Part shown: one piece after another, positions 6,141 through 13,248 of the stretch
Numbering within the stretch: the first letter of the stretch is position 1
Layout of the letters: every line of letters begins with the position of its first letter
NCBI GenBank assembly: GCA_937889535.1
Contig: CALBZW010000003.1
Span: forward strand, 1-15,389
Direction: 5' to 3'
DNA length: 15,389 nucleotides
Origin: an uncultured Candidatus Saccharibacteria bacterium
Lineage (GTDB): Bacteria > Patescibacteriota > Saccharimonadia > Saccharimonadales > Saccharimonadaceae
Notes under the pieces: generated by a model
Databases searched by the model: none
Seen by the model: the letters and a program-made list of their open reading frames with translations, nothing else
What the model was told of the DNA's origin: nothing
Program-made: the position numbers and the translations under genes

Positions 6141-7202
6141 TTACCCTATGGTCAGGCTAATCTTCCGACCATCCCGATCAACATCCAAGATCCGGAACTT
6201 CTTCCGTTCATTTAGAGTAAAGACCTTCTCTGGGTCGGCATCGTTCCCGTCCCCAAGCTCAGAGACATGTACCAATGCTTCAACCGCTGGCGAAATCTGT
6301 ACAAACGCACCAAACGGCGTAATCCGCGTAATCGTGCCTTCGACTTCGTCACCACGCTTCAAGCCTTCAACCTCAGACAACCATGGATCTTCAGTCAACT
6401 GCTTCATTGACAGAGACAAACGCTCCTTATCAATCGCAATAATCTTAGCTTCAACCGTCTCGCCAACCTTGACGTAATCTGCCGGATTATTTACGCGTTC
6501 CCAAGAAATCTCAGAAATGTGGATCAAGCCTTCAACCCCGTCCACGTTCACGAACGCACCGAAGTCCACCACGCCCGTCACAACGCCTTTCACGACATCG
6601 CCAACATTCAACTCTGCAAACCTCTCTGCAAGACCATCTTTCACGGCCTCCTTCTCAGAGAAGATTAGCTTATTATCCTTGCGGTTCGCATCCAAAATCC
6701 GCACCTTCATCGGCTGACCAACCAAGGAGTTCAACCTCTGCAAGATTTCATCCTTGTCAGCACTACCAACTCGCGGATAATGCTCTGCTGACAGTTGTGA
6801 CACTGGCAAAAATCCACGAATTCCCTCGTATTCTGCCAACAAACCACCTCGGTTCGCATCAAATGGCGTCACCTCAATCACTTCACCAGCATCCAGACGC
6901 TCCTGAATCTCATCCCAACCCTTTTCTTTCGCAGCCTTGCGTAATGACAACAAAATACTGCCATCACCCATCTCCGACTCAATCACTGAAGCCGAGACCT
7001 CATCCCCAATATTCAAGTTGCGAGCAAAGCTCACCTCTCTCCGAGGAACAACCCCTACCCCGCGCGCACCGAGATCAATTAAAATCTCGTGCTTCTTAAT
7101 CGACAGGACTTTACCCATCACCGTCTCCCCCACAATCGCTCGCTTCACGCTATCATCCGCGCCCGCCAGCAATTCATCCATTGTTAGTTTGGCTTTTGCC
7201 AT
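6141..7202 (-). CDS. rpsA: S1-repeat RNA-binding protein (ribosomal protein S1-like)
   Basis: 353 aa from ATG at 7202 (MAKAKLTMDE). An in-frame upstream start would only add a run of Ile from the AT-rich leader. Four S1 (OB-fold) repeats: about 25-88, 105-184, 200-268 and 284-352. The third and fourth are the most typical (GVVDFGAFVNVDGVEGLIHISEI and TPFGAFVQISPAVEALVHVSEL). S1 binds mRNA and brings it to the 30S subunit. E. coli S1 has six repeats; four-repeat forms are common in other phyla. AAAGGA lies about 14 nt upstream of the ATG, a rather long spacing. The promoter is good, and the ~90-nt leader carries an 11-bp inverted repeat that may serve autoregulation, as known for S1 in E. coli. 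Confidence 0.92.
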   Translation of the reverse strand: MAKAKLTMDELLAGADDSVKRAIVGETVMGKVLSIKKHEILIDLGARGVGVVPRREVSFARNLNIGDEVSASVIESEMGDGSILLSLRKAAKEKGWDEIQERLDAGEVIEVTPFDANRGGLLAEYEGIRGFLPVSQLSAEHYPRVGSADKDEILQRLNSLVGQPMKVRILDANRKDNKLIFSEKEAVKDGLAERFAELNVGDVVKGVVTGVVDFGAFVNVDGVEGLIHISEISWERVNNPADYVKVGETVEAKIIAIDKERLSLSMKQLTEDPWLSEVEGLKRGDEVEGTITRITPFGAFVQISPAVEALVHVSELGDGNDADPEKVFTLNERKKFRILDVDRDGRKISLTIG

Positions 7203-7227
7203 AATTATTATAATTATCCTTTCTTCA

Positions 7228-7285
7228 GGTTCGTTCAAAAACCTCGACCAAGGCAGCCATCCCTCTCGAAATCCTTGAACGAACC
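7228..7285 (-). promoter_or_regulatory. Structured leader of the S1 gene
   Basis: A perfect 11-bp inverted repeat, TTGAACGAACC (7275-7285) and GGTTCGTTCAA (7228-7238), encloses 36 nt. It fills most of the leader between promoter and start codon. The second arm ends about 10 nt before the AAAGGA element. It has no T run, so it is not a terminator; control of translation is a plausible role. Confidence 0.6.
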
Positions 7286-7300
7286 CAAAATCTACCTACC

Positions 7301-7329
7301 ATTATAACAAACTCTACTCTGTTTGTCTA
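7301..7329 (-). promoter_or_regulatory. Promoter of the S1 gene
   Basis: On the minus strand TAGACA (7329-7324), 17-bp spacer, TATAAT (7306-7301). Confidence 0.8.
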
Positions 7330-7357
7330 CCATTTTGCCTCAATCACGTGTCCCTGC

Positions 7358-7822
7358 CTACCCCTCACACCCCGGACAATGATACTGCCCATCTTTCGTC
7401 TGATAGCGCGTCAATCCACATTCCGGGCACTTCGACTTCTGATGCAACCATTCTCGATAGGTATCTAACTCCTCTTCTGCATATTCCACATCATAAACTA
7501 CCCCATATCTCGAACATAGACCCTTCGCCTTTTCCCACGCTTCTCTCTCCATTTTTAACCGTTCTGGGTCAGTTGCATAAAATTTGTGTTCAGAAATTGC
7601 ATGCCCTAACTCATGCAACACCGAAAGTTTATATTTTTCAGGCATTTCCAAAAAATCCTCCGCTGGCTCCAAAACAATTGTTCGCGGCGGCCGAAAAGTA
7701 AACCGCTTACCATTAAAAAACTTATACTGTGAAAAATCTTTCTTCAAGGTGCATACAAAATTATCCAACTCCACCAAGCCATTATCTGAACCTCCGACCA
7801 TACATATATTATAGCGCGCCAC
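7358..7822 (-). CDS. Small HExxH metallopeptidase-like protein with C-terminal zinc ribbon
   Basis: 154 aa from GTG at 7822, chosen because AGGAG lies 8 nt upstream; ATG 7846 (162 aa) has no ribosome binding site and ATG 7801 (147 aa) is a further option. In 162-aa numbering, HELGH (78-82) is the zinc-protease motif in LSVLHELGHAISEH, and an acidic residue about 20 further on (E99 or E102) could be the third ligand. The C-terminus has CPECG (140-144) and CPGC (157-160), a four-cysteine zinc ribbon. The arrangement recalls ImmA/IrrE-type or SprT-like metallopeptidases, but I cannot assign a family. There is no signal peptide, so it should act in the cytoplasm. A weak promoter is possible (TTGATA 7871-7866, TAAAAT 7850-7845, only 15 bp apart). 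The KGG-gene terminator lies upstream, so the two are not an operon. Confidence 0.75.
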   Translation of the reverse strand: MARYNICMVGGSDNGLVELDNFVCTLKKDFSQYKFFNGKRFTFRPPRTIVLEPAEDFLEMPEKYKLSVLHELGHAISEHKFYATDPERLKMEREAWEKAKGLCSRYGVVYDVEYAEEELDTYREWLHQKSKCPECGLTRYQTKDGQYHCPGCEG

Positions 7823-7876
7823 GTCCAAAACTCCTATCACAAGCATTTTATCTAACGTCGCAAAATATCAACCCGC

Positions 7877-7909
7877 AAAAACTGCCCCAGATTCAAACTC
7901 TGAGGCAGT
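7877..7909 (-). terminator. Terminator of the KGG-repeat gene
   Basis: Stem ACTGCCTCAGA/TCTGGGGCAGT on the minus strand (7909-7899, 7891-7881; one G-T pair), 7-nt loop, then TTTT. Confidence 0.85.
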
Positions 7910-7929
7910 CAATTAAAGCTATTTCTAAA

Positions 7930-8133
7930 TTAAGCAGCTTTCTTTGCTGGACCACGACGAGAAATCCGTCCACCCTTCGCACCCGCAATCCGTGCTAAAG
8001 CTGGATTTGCGGCAAAGCCACCAGTATGGCCATTCTGACCGCCCTTACGACCGATCTGGGAGTAAAACTCCTTACCATACTTCTCACGATTAGTCTGGGC
8101 AGCTTTCAAGCCACCGGCTTTCGTTCCTGACAT
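7930..8133 (-). CDS. KGG-repeat stress-induced small protein
   Basis: 67 aa from ATG at 8133, with AGGAG 7 nt upstream; a TTG start at 8157 would read through the ribosome binding site. Very basic and glycine rich, with the KGG motif of the con-10/YciG 'stress-induced bacterial acidophilic repeat' family: IGRKGGQNGHTGG and AGAKGGRIS, plus MSGTKAGGLKAA at the start. Members are induced by general stress in bacteria and by conidiation in Neurospora; their molecular role is not established. The tail RRGPAKKAA is lysine/arginine rich and could contact nucleic acid. It is a single-gene unit with a strong promoter (8224-8252), an ~85-nt leader and its own terminator. Confidence 0.85.
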   Translation of the reverse strand: MSGTKAGGLKAAQTNREKYGKEFYSQIGRKGGQNGHTGGFAANPALARIAGAKGGRISRRGPAKKAA

Positions 8134-8223
8134 GCTTTTTCTCCTTTTGCCCACCAATTAACTATTATCTAACCACCCTTTTCTCATCATGCTTAGACAC
8201 CATGATTTCTGGATGTTACTATC

Positions 8224-8252
8224 ATTGTAGCATACTGCTTTAGTTTTGTCAA
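8224..8252 (-). promoter_or_regulatory. Promoter of the KGG-repeat gene
   Basis: On the minus strand TTGACA (8252-8247), 17-bp spacer, TACAAT (8229-8224). The leader also has a short TCATG/CATGA hairpin. Confidence 0.85.
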
Positions 8253-8407
8253 TATGTTTTTGCTAAAAATATGTCATAATCTGCATATCACCCCTATAAA
8301 AATCCCTAAAATTCCCCTCTTGTTTTATTTCAAAAACCTGTTTTTATCACATTTTTCAAGCCGAACACATTCCCTAGACTTTTCCGCATCCCTGTGGAAA
8401 ATACCGC

Positions 8408-8436
8408 TTGACTTTATGCATATCATGATATAAAAT
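8408..8436 (+). promoter_or_regulatory. Promoter of the candidate small RNA
   Basis: TTGACT (8408-8413), 17-bp spacer, TAAAAT (8431-8436); predicted start at about 8443. The stretch 8253-8407 upstream of it is AT-rich and I see no gene in it. Confidence 0.75.
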
Positions 8437-8442
8437 AGACAT

Positions 8443-8525
8443 AACTTTAAACGAAACTACTGCGAGGTCGTTGAAAGTTCACTAAGCTATCAAAATCATC
8501 CTATATAGGGTGATTTTATTCTTTT
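8443..8525 (+). ncRNA. Candidate small RNA or leader: 5' hairpin plus terminator
   Basis: The predicted transcript start coincides with the first base of a stem: AACTTT and AACG (8443-8448, 8450-8453) pair with CGTT and AAAGTT (8469-8472, 8474-8479) around a 15-nt loop, with one A-G mismatch. A short linker follows, then a terminator stem AAAATCATCC/GGGTGATTTT (8492-8501, 8508-8517; one wobble pair) and a T-rich tail to 8525. No convincing ORF fits inside. It may be an independent ~80-nt RNA, or an attenuated leader of the cassette starting at 8535. Confidence 0.55.
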
Positions 8526-8534
8526 ATAATATCC

Positions 8535-8819
8535 ATGCAGCTTCATTTCAACACCAATATCCCCACCGGCGCCACCACCATAGTACAGTTACCATTGGCT
8601 TTTGTCCGTAGCGGATATGTGAACTTAGCTAATGGCCAAGGCTATGGCATTGGGTTAAACGGTCCAAGTCGATCTAGAACAGTCAAGTCAGTTAGTGCTA
8701 CGTACCGCTTAGGTTTCAATACATCTACTGTTAATCCATCAGACTACTATTGGTATCCTCGTTACTACGGTTTCCCCCTCCGCTGCCGTACTCATGGCAG
8801 GAAAAATAAGGCGAGATAG
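8535..8819 (+). pseudogene. Orphan C-terminal FISUMP fragment or silent variable cassette (plus)
   Basis: 94 codons to TAG at 8819. From codon 21 it reads LAFVRSGYV, then about 49 variable residues, then YYGFPLRC, the C-terminal pattern of FISUMP-type surface proteins. The signal peptide, the stalk and the DGNxYxxxKMxxxCWM motif are missing. No Shine-Dalgarno precedes ATG 8535, and a terminator lies just upstream (8492-8517), so independent expression is doubtful. The first 20 codons do not resemble the family. The ends are nearly identical in DNA to the convergent copy: 8595-8621 versus 9224-9198 (25 of 27), and 8769-8787 versus 9053-9035 (19 of 19). The core differs strongly. It can be read as a relic of a deleted gene or as a donor cassette for recombination into full-length genes. 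Confidence 0.7.
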
Positions 8820-8997
8820 TTACTTTCAGAAACCATCCGCAGGGCAACGGCCCGAGGAAGAGGAGGCTTGCACCCGTAACGAATCTAGTAGGAGTCCGAA
8901 AGAAGAAAGAGCAAGCTCTTTCTTCCGAGGCGACACCCTAGAATCTGAGCGAAGCGAAGACGGATGAGAACTCCGTGTTGAAGAAAGTAGCTATCTC
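8813..8997. other. Spacer between the convergent FISUMP cassettes, with inverted repeats
   Basis: GAGATAGTTACTTTC (8813-8827) and GAGATAGCTACTTTC (minus 8997-8983) bound the spacer as an inverted repeat (14 of 15); they are the outermost homologous bases of the two cassettes. Near the centre is an 11-bp perfect inverted repeat, GAAGAAAGAGC (8902-8912) and GCTCTTTCTTC (8915-8925), with a 2-bp centre. No gene is seen on either strand. Confidence 0.7.
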
Positions 8998-9014
8998 TCC
9001 TTCCTTTTCCTCCA

Positions 9015-9236
9015 TTAGGCACTACCTGGGTAGAGGCAGCGGAGGGGGAAACCAAACCAACGATAGCCGTTATCGCGCGACGGAGCGAGTTCGGTAGCAA
9101 CAGTGCGAAGATAGTAGGCACCGATAGACGAGATAGAAGTATGCGACCATGCGCTGCCCTCATAGCCGACATTATCTGCCCGACCGTAACGCAAAAACAC
9201 ATACCCACTACGGACAAAAGCCAAAAAGCCCACCAC
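9015..9236 (-). pseudogene. Orphan C-terminal FISUMP fragment or silent variable cassette (minus)
   Basis: The frame is open from about 9293 to TAA at 9017-9015; the first usable codon is GTG 9236 (73 codons), with no ATG and no clear ribosome binding site. It reads LAFVRSGYV, 48 variable residues (containing GSAWSHTSISSIGAYYL and PSRDNGYRW), then GFPLRC and SGSA. This is the typical end of a FISUMP-type protein without any secretion signal. Compared with the convergent copy, only scattered core residues are kept (Leu, Gly, Ser, Thr, Tyr, Pro), and their codons differ at third positions, while the two DNA ends are almost identical. Its 3' flank (8996-9030) recurs with 33 of 35 identities at 15355-15389. 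The status, relic or recombination donor, is an inference. Confidence 0.7.
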
Positions 9237-9299
9237 TCCTACACCTAAGTCATCAACAAACCTTCCTACAGCAATATCCGCAAAACTTAAACTTCAGTA

Positions 9300-9337
9300 C
9301 ATAGTAAAAACGCCACATCCGTGGCGTTTTTACTATG
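9300..9337. terminator. Strong bidirectional terminator next to tRNA-Ala
   Basis: Perfect 17-bp inverted repeat (9300-9316 and 9321-9337) with loop ATCC; core AAAAACGCCAC/GTGGCGTTTTT. It overlaps the encoded CCA end of tRNA-Ala by two bases and ends the tRNA transcript on the minus strand. Confidence 0.9.
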
Positions 9338-9412
9338 GTGGAGTAACAGGGATTCAAACCCTGGACCTCTGCCTTGCAAAGGCAGCGCTCTAATCAGCTG
9401 AGCTATTACCCC
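9336..9412 (-). tRNA. tRNA-Ala (anticodon TGC)
   Basis: 77 nt with encoded CCA (9336-9338). Acceptor GGGGTAA/TTACTCC (one G-T pair), D arm with AGCTCAGCTGATTAGAGC, anticodon stem CTGCC/GGCAG with loop TTTGCAA, T loop TTTGAAT, discriminator A. Confidence 0.96.
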
Positions 9413-9437
9413 TAATATAACATCGTAACGAACCAAC

Positions 9438-9514
9438 TGGTGGGGATATGTGGACTTGAACCACAGACCTCTAAATTATCAGTTTAGCGCTCTAACCAGC
9501 TGAGCTATATCCCC
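9438..9514 (-). tRNA. tRNA-Ile (anticodon GAT)
   Basis: 77 nt with encoded CCA (9438-9440). Acceptor GGGGATA/TATCCCC, anticodon stem CTAAA/TTTAG with loop CTGATAA, T loop TTCAAGT, discriminator A. It lies 25 nt upstream of tRNA-Ala, in the order of a classical rRNA spacer. Confidence 0.96.
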
Positions 9515-9523
9515 AATGTACTC

Positions 9524-9552
9524 ATTTTACCCCATAATTACGCAAAAATCAA
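9524..9552 (-). promoter_or_regulatory. Promoter of the tRNA-Ile/tRNA-Ala unit
   Basis: On the minus strand TTGATT (9552-9547), 17-bp spacer, TAAAAT (9529-9524), 10 bp before tRNA-Ile. The -35 overlaps the stop codon of the deacetylase gene. Confidence 0.65.
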
Positions 9553-10586
9553 GGCCGAAAACTCCCGTAAACCGCCCCTGGATCCAATTTCACCCCTCGT
9601 GCCTGTGCCATCTCCGGCACCGTCAAAAACTCGTACCCCTCTTTCCTGAGATCATCAATCACCCCTCCCACTGCATCCACCGTCGATCCATAAATATCAT
9701 GCATGAGCACAATCGCCCCATCAAACGCCCTTTCTGTCACATGTTTCCGCACCGCTGCGGCATCCTTAACTTTCCAGTCCTCCGGATCAATCGTCCAAAT
9801 CACCAGCGGTTGCTGAACCCCCATCTTCACCGTATCATTAATCGCTCCATACGGTGGACGCGTCAACCTCGATACATGCCCTAAATTCGCCTGAAACACC
9901 CCATCCATCGCCACCACTTCCTGCTGCACCCCTGTTAGATCCAGCGTCGTCAAATCCACATGCCCCATCGTATGACTTCCGACAACATGACCCGCCTGTT
10001 CCTCGCGCTTCAAAATCTCCGGTGCCGCCTGCGCCATCCTCCCTATGACAAAAAACGTCGCCTTCACCTTCTTCTCTTGTAAAATATCCAACAATCGCGG
10101 CGTCGTTGCTGGCGAAGGCCCGTCATCAAACGTTAACGCAATCAGTTTCTTATCTTTTGGCTTACGCACCGGCAAATTCGCTGGTTTTGAGCGAGCATAT
10201 GATACCCCCACGCGCAATCCCCCTTGCCCTTCCCCCTCCGCATCATCAATAGCATTCAATTCTCCACTATCCTCATCCATCACCTCTTTAGCCGCCATCA
10301 CTTCCTCCTGCACCCCTGAAGCCATTTCACTATGTCGCAACATCCCCCATGCCGAAAACACTGCCGTTAAAACCAGCATTAACCCTGCCACAACCTTAAA
10401 CCATGGAAACAAAATATTAAAATCACGCATTTTTTGACCAATGGTCAGTTTTTTTACGGTAATCTTCGTCCGTCGTGCATGTTCATCCCCTACCCCCTCA
10501 CTCTCAACCTTACGCTCTCGGCCTCCGCTTCCTCTTTCTCTTTCTGTCGGTTTCTGAGTCGTCTTCCTACCTTTCTTCACCACCAT
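9549..10586 (-). CDS. Membrane-anchored polysaccharide deacetylase (NodB domain, CE4)
   Basis: 345 aa. Carbohydrate esterase family 4 enzymes remove N-acetyl groups from peptidoglycan or other glycans. Residues 1-60 are charged and cytoplasmic, a transmembrane helix covers 63-82, an acidic linker follows, and the NodB domain spans about 147-330. Its motifs are complete: TFDDGP (152-157, D154 and D155), H205 and H209 in SHTMGH (metal ligands), RPPYG (243-247), WTIDPEDW (264-271) and LMHDI (294-298). The domain should therefore face outside. The start overlaps the end of the upstream methyltransferase gene by 20 bp; AGGAGG is only 2 nt before ATG, so GTG at codon 2 or 3 (5 or 8 nt away) may be the real start. 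The overlap suggests translational coupling. A wall-modifying role, for example lysozyme resistance, is known for the family and inferred here. Confidence 0.92.
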   Translation of the reverse strand: MVVKKGRKTTQKPTERERGSGGRERKVESEGVGDEHARRTKITVKKLTIGQKMRDFNILFPWFKVVAGLMLVLTAVFSAWGMLRHSEMASGVQEEVMAAKEVMDEDSGELNAIDDAEGEGQGGLRVGVSYARSKPANLPVRKPKDKKLIALTFDDGPSPATTPRLLDILQEKKVKATFFVIGRMAQAAPEILKREEQAGHVVGSHTMGHVDLTTLDLTGVQQEVVAMDGVFQANLGHVSRLTRPPYGAINDTVKMGVQQPLVIWTIDPEDWKVKDAAAVRKHVTERAFDGAIVLMHDIYGSTVDAVGGVIDDLRKEGYEFLTVPEMAQARGVKLDPGAVYGSFRP

Positions 10587-11136
10587 TACCTCCTAGAAGG
10601 CATTGTCTCGCCCACTCATACATCGCAATCCCCGCTGCCACTCCTACATTCACCGACCGCGTTGAGCCAAAATTCTCAATTTCTCGTACGTCTTGCGCCT
10701 GCGAAAGCGCTTCCTCCGTCAAACCCGTTCCCTCACTACCAAAAAGCAATGTCGTTTTCTGTACAAACTTTTTACGCGCCAGCGGCCTCACTCGACTATC
10801 ATTATTTTCAATCGCTACCACTTCCCGTCCTCTCCTCAGTTGGTCTGCATAAAAACTTTCTACATCCACCCAATACACTATCTCCAAATATTTATCCGTG
10901 CACATCGCACCCCGACGATTATACTTTTTCTTCCCTATAATATGCACTTTCGCCGCATTAAAATTATTTGCACTCCGCACAATCGTCCCTACATTGAAAT
11001 CATGTTCAACATTCTCAATTGCCACCTCTAATGCCGACCGCTTTTTATCCAATTCAGCAAAAACTTGTTCATTCGGCATACCTTTGTATTCATCCTGCAA
11101 ATTCCGTGTATCAATTTTTGTTTCCAAGTTCTCCAT
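10567..11136 (-). CDS. SpoU/TrmH-family RNA 2'-O-methyltransferase
   Basis: 189 aa from ATG at 11136. SPOUT-class SpoU enzymes use S-adenosylmethionine to methylate a ribose 2'-OH in tRNA or rRNA. The three motifs are present: motif 1 NVGTIVRSANNF (48-59, with N48 and R54), motif 2 LLFGSEGTGLTEE (130-142) and motif 3 SVNVGVAAGIAMYEW (161-175). The extra N-terminal ~40 residues are short, so it lacks the L30e-like substrate domain of RlmB-type enzymes. The substrate cannot be told from the sequence; the neighbouring 16S and tRNAs only hint at rRNA or tRNA. An extended -10 (TGG-TATAAT) ends 11 nt before the ATG, so the leader is only a few nt. The longer frame to 11211 would read back through that promoter. 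It overlaps the deacetylase gene by 20 bp. Confidence 0.9.
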   Translation of the reverse strand: MENLETKIDTRNLQDEYKGMPNEQVFAELDKKRSALEVAIENVEHDFNVGTIVRSANNFNAAKVHIIGKKKYNRRGAMCTDKYLEIVYWVDVESFYADQLRRGREVVAIENNDSRVRPLARKKFVQKTTLLFGSEGTGLTEEALSQAQDVREIENFGSTRSVNVGVAAGIAMYEWARQCLLGGNGGEER

Positions 11137-11146
11137 ACTACCTATA

Positions 11147-11155
11147 ATTATACCA
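11147..11155 (-). promoter_or_regulatory. Extended -10 promoter of the methyltransferase-deacetylase pair
   Basis: TGG followed by TATAAT (11155-11147 on the minus strand); no clear -35. Expected transcript start at about 11140, just before the ATG at 11136. Confidence 0.55.
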
Positions 11156-11209
11156 TATTTAAGAGACGAAACATCATTTGAACCGCTTTCACCAAACACT
11201 TCATCCACC

Positions 11210-11234
11210 AAAAATCACCCTCACGGGTGATTTT
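11210..11234 (-). terminator. Terminator of the 16S rRNA transcript
   Basis: Perfect stem AAAATCACCC/GGGTGATTTT (11211-11220, 11225-11234), 4-nt loop, TTTTT on the minus strand. It follows the rRNA processing stem by only 4 nt. Its arms are nearly the same as those of the terminator at 8492-8517. Confidence 0.88.
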
Positions 11235-11238
11235 CAGA

Positions 11239-11260
11239 TTAACAACTTAGTTGTGCAATT
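11239..11260 (-). other. 3' arm of the 16S processing stem
   Basis: These 22 nt can pair with the leader arm at 13017-13038: all pairs are Watson-Crick except one G-U. The stem would bring the two ends of the 16S precursor together, as RNase III stems do in other bacteria. Confidence 0.8.
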
Positions 11261-11386
11261 CATCGACAGTCGTAAAGCTTTTCTGGGTCTGGATTGCTCC
11301 AGTCTAGTGTTCCAAGCTTCCGAACACTATCCCAATCAACCTAGCTACAGCACATATCACTATATACTGCGCATCAATCTCCCTAG

Positions 11387-12914
<1,528 letters not shown>

Positions 12915-13094
12915 AGTGGCTTATAAAAAGCCGGTTTGAACCAAAGTTCATAAATAACTGACGATGATAAGTCTGCAATTCTGCCGGAGTTACCTCCAAC
13001 ATATTTTACAAACCATAATTGCACAACTAAATTGTTAAAACTCGCTAAGAATTCAAGCAAAACTCATTTTCTAAGCTCTCGCAGTTCTTAGACT
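12915..13094 (-). other. 16S rRNA leader
   Basis: About 180 nt between the predicted transcript start and mature 16S. It contains the 5' arm of the processing stem (13017-13038), a boxA-like TTTTAACA just at the edge of that arm, and small hairpins, such as GGCTT/AAGCC (12918-12932) next to the 16S 5' end. No ORF. Confidence 0.7.
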
Positions 13095-13100
13095 ATCCCC

Positions 13101-13129
13101 ATCTTATCGCACATCTTAAGAAATGTCAA
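13101..13129 (-). promoter_or_regulatory. 16S rRNA promoter
   Basis: On the minus strand TTGACA (13129-13124), 17-bp spacer, TAAGAT (13106-13101). Directly upstream is the phased A-tract array. Confidence 0.88.
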
Positions 13130-13133
13130 TAGG

Positions 13134-13209
13134 TTTTTTGGACTTTTTTCGACTTTTTTCGACTTTTTTCGACTTTTTTCGACTTTTTTCTACTTTTTTC
13201 TACTTTTTT
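13134..13209 (-). repeat. Eight phased A6 tracts upstream of the 16S promoter (UP element / curved DNA)
   Basis: Seven tandem 10-bp units (GAAAAAAGTC or GAAAAAAGTA on the minus strand, 13210-13141) plus one more A6 at 13139-13134 in the same register. The A tracts recur every 10 bp exactly, the nearest ending 4 bp before the -35 hexamer. A6 tracts in helical phase bend DNA, and A/T tracts upstream of rRNA promoters bind the RNA polymerase alpha C-terminal domain. Confidence 0.85.
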
Positions 13210-13248
13210 CAGAAAAATTGCCAAAAATCGTCCAAAATCAGCATGGTT

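Noticed and set aside
8535..9237. Diversity-generating retroelement (variable repeat/template repeat pair)
   Set aside because: The C-terminal variable module and GC-rich 3' border fit a DGR target. However, no reverse transcriptase or accessory gene is in the window, and the two cores differ at many third positions that are not A in either copy (for example GGC/GGT, GGG/GGC, CCA/CCG). Adenine-specific mutagenesis from one template would not do this. A distant RT with separate templates cannot be excluded.
9549..9551. Recoding of UGA as Gly, as in SR1/Gracilibacteria
   Set aside because: UGA ends the deacetylase gene exactly at the expected family length, and no in-frame UGA interrupts the recognised genes.
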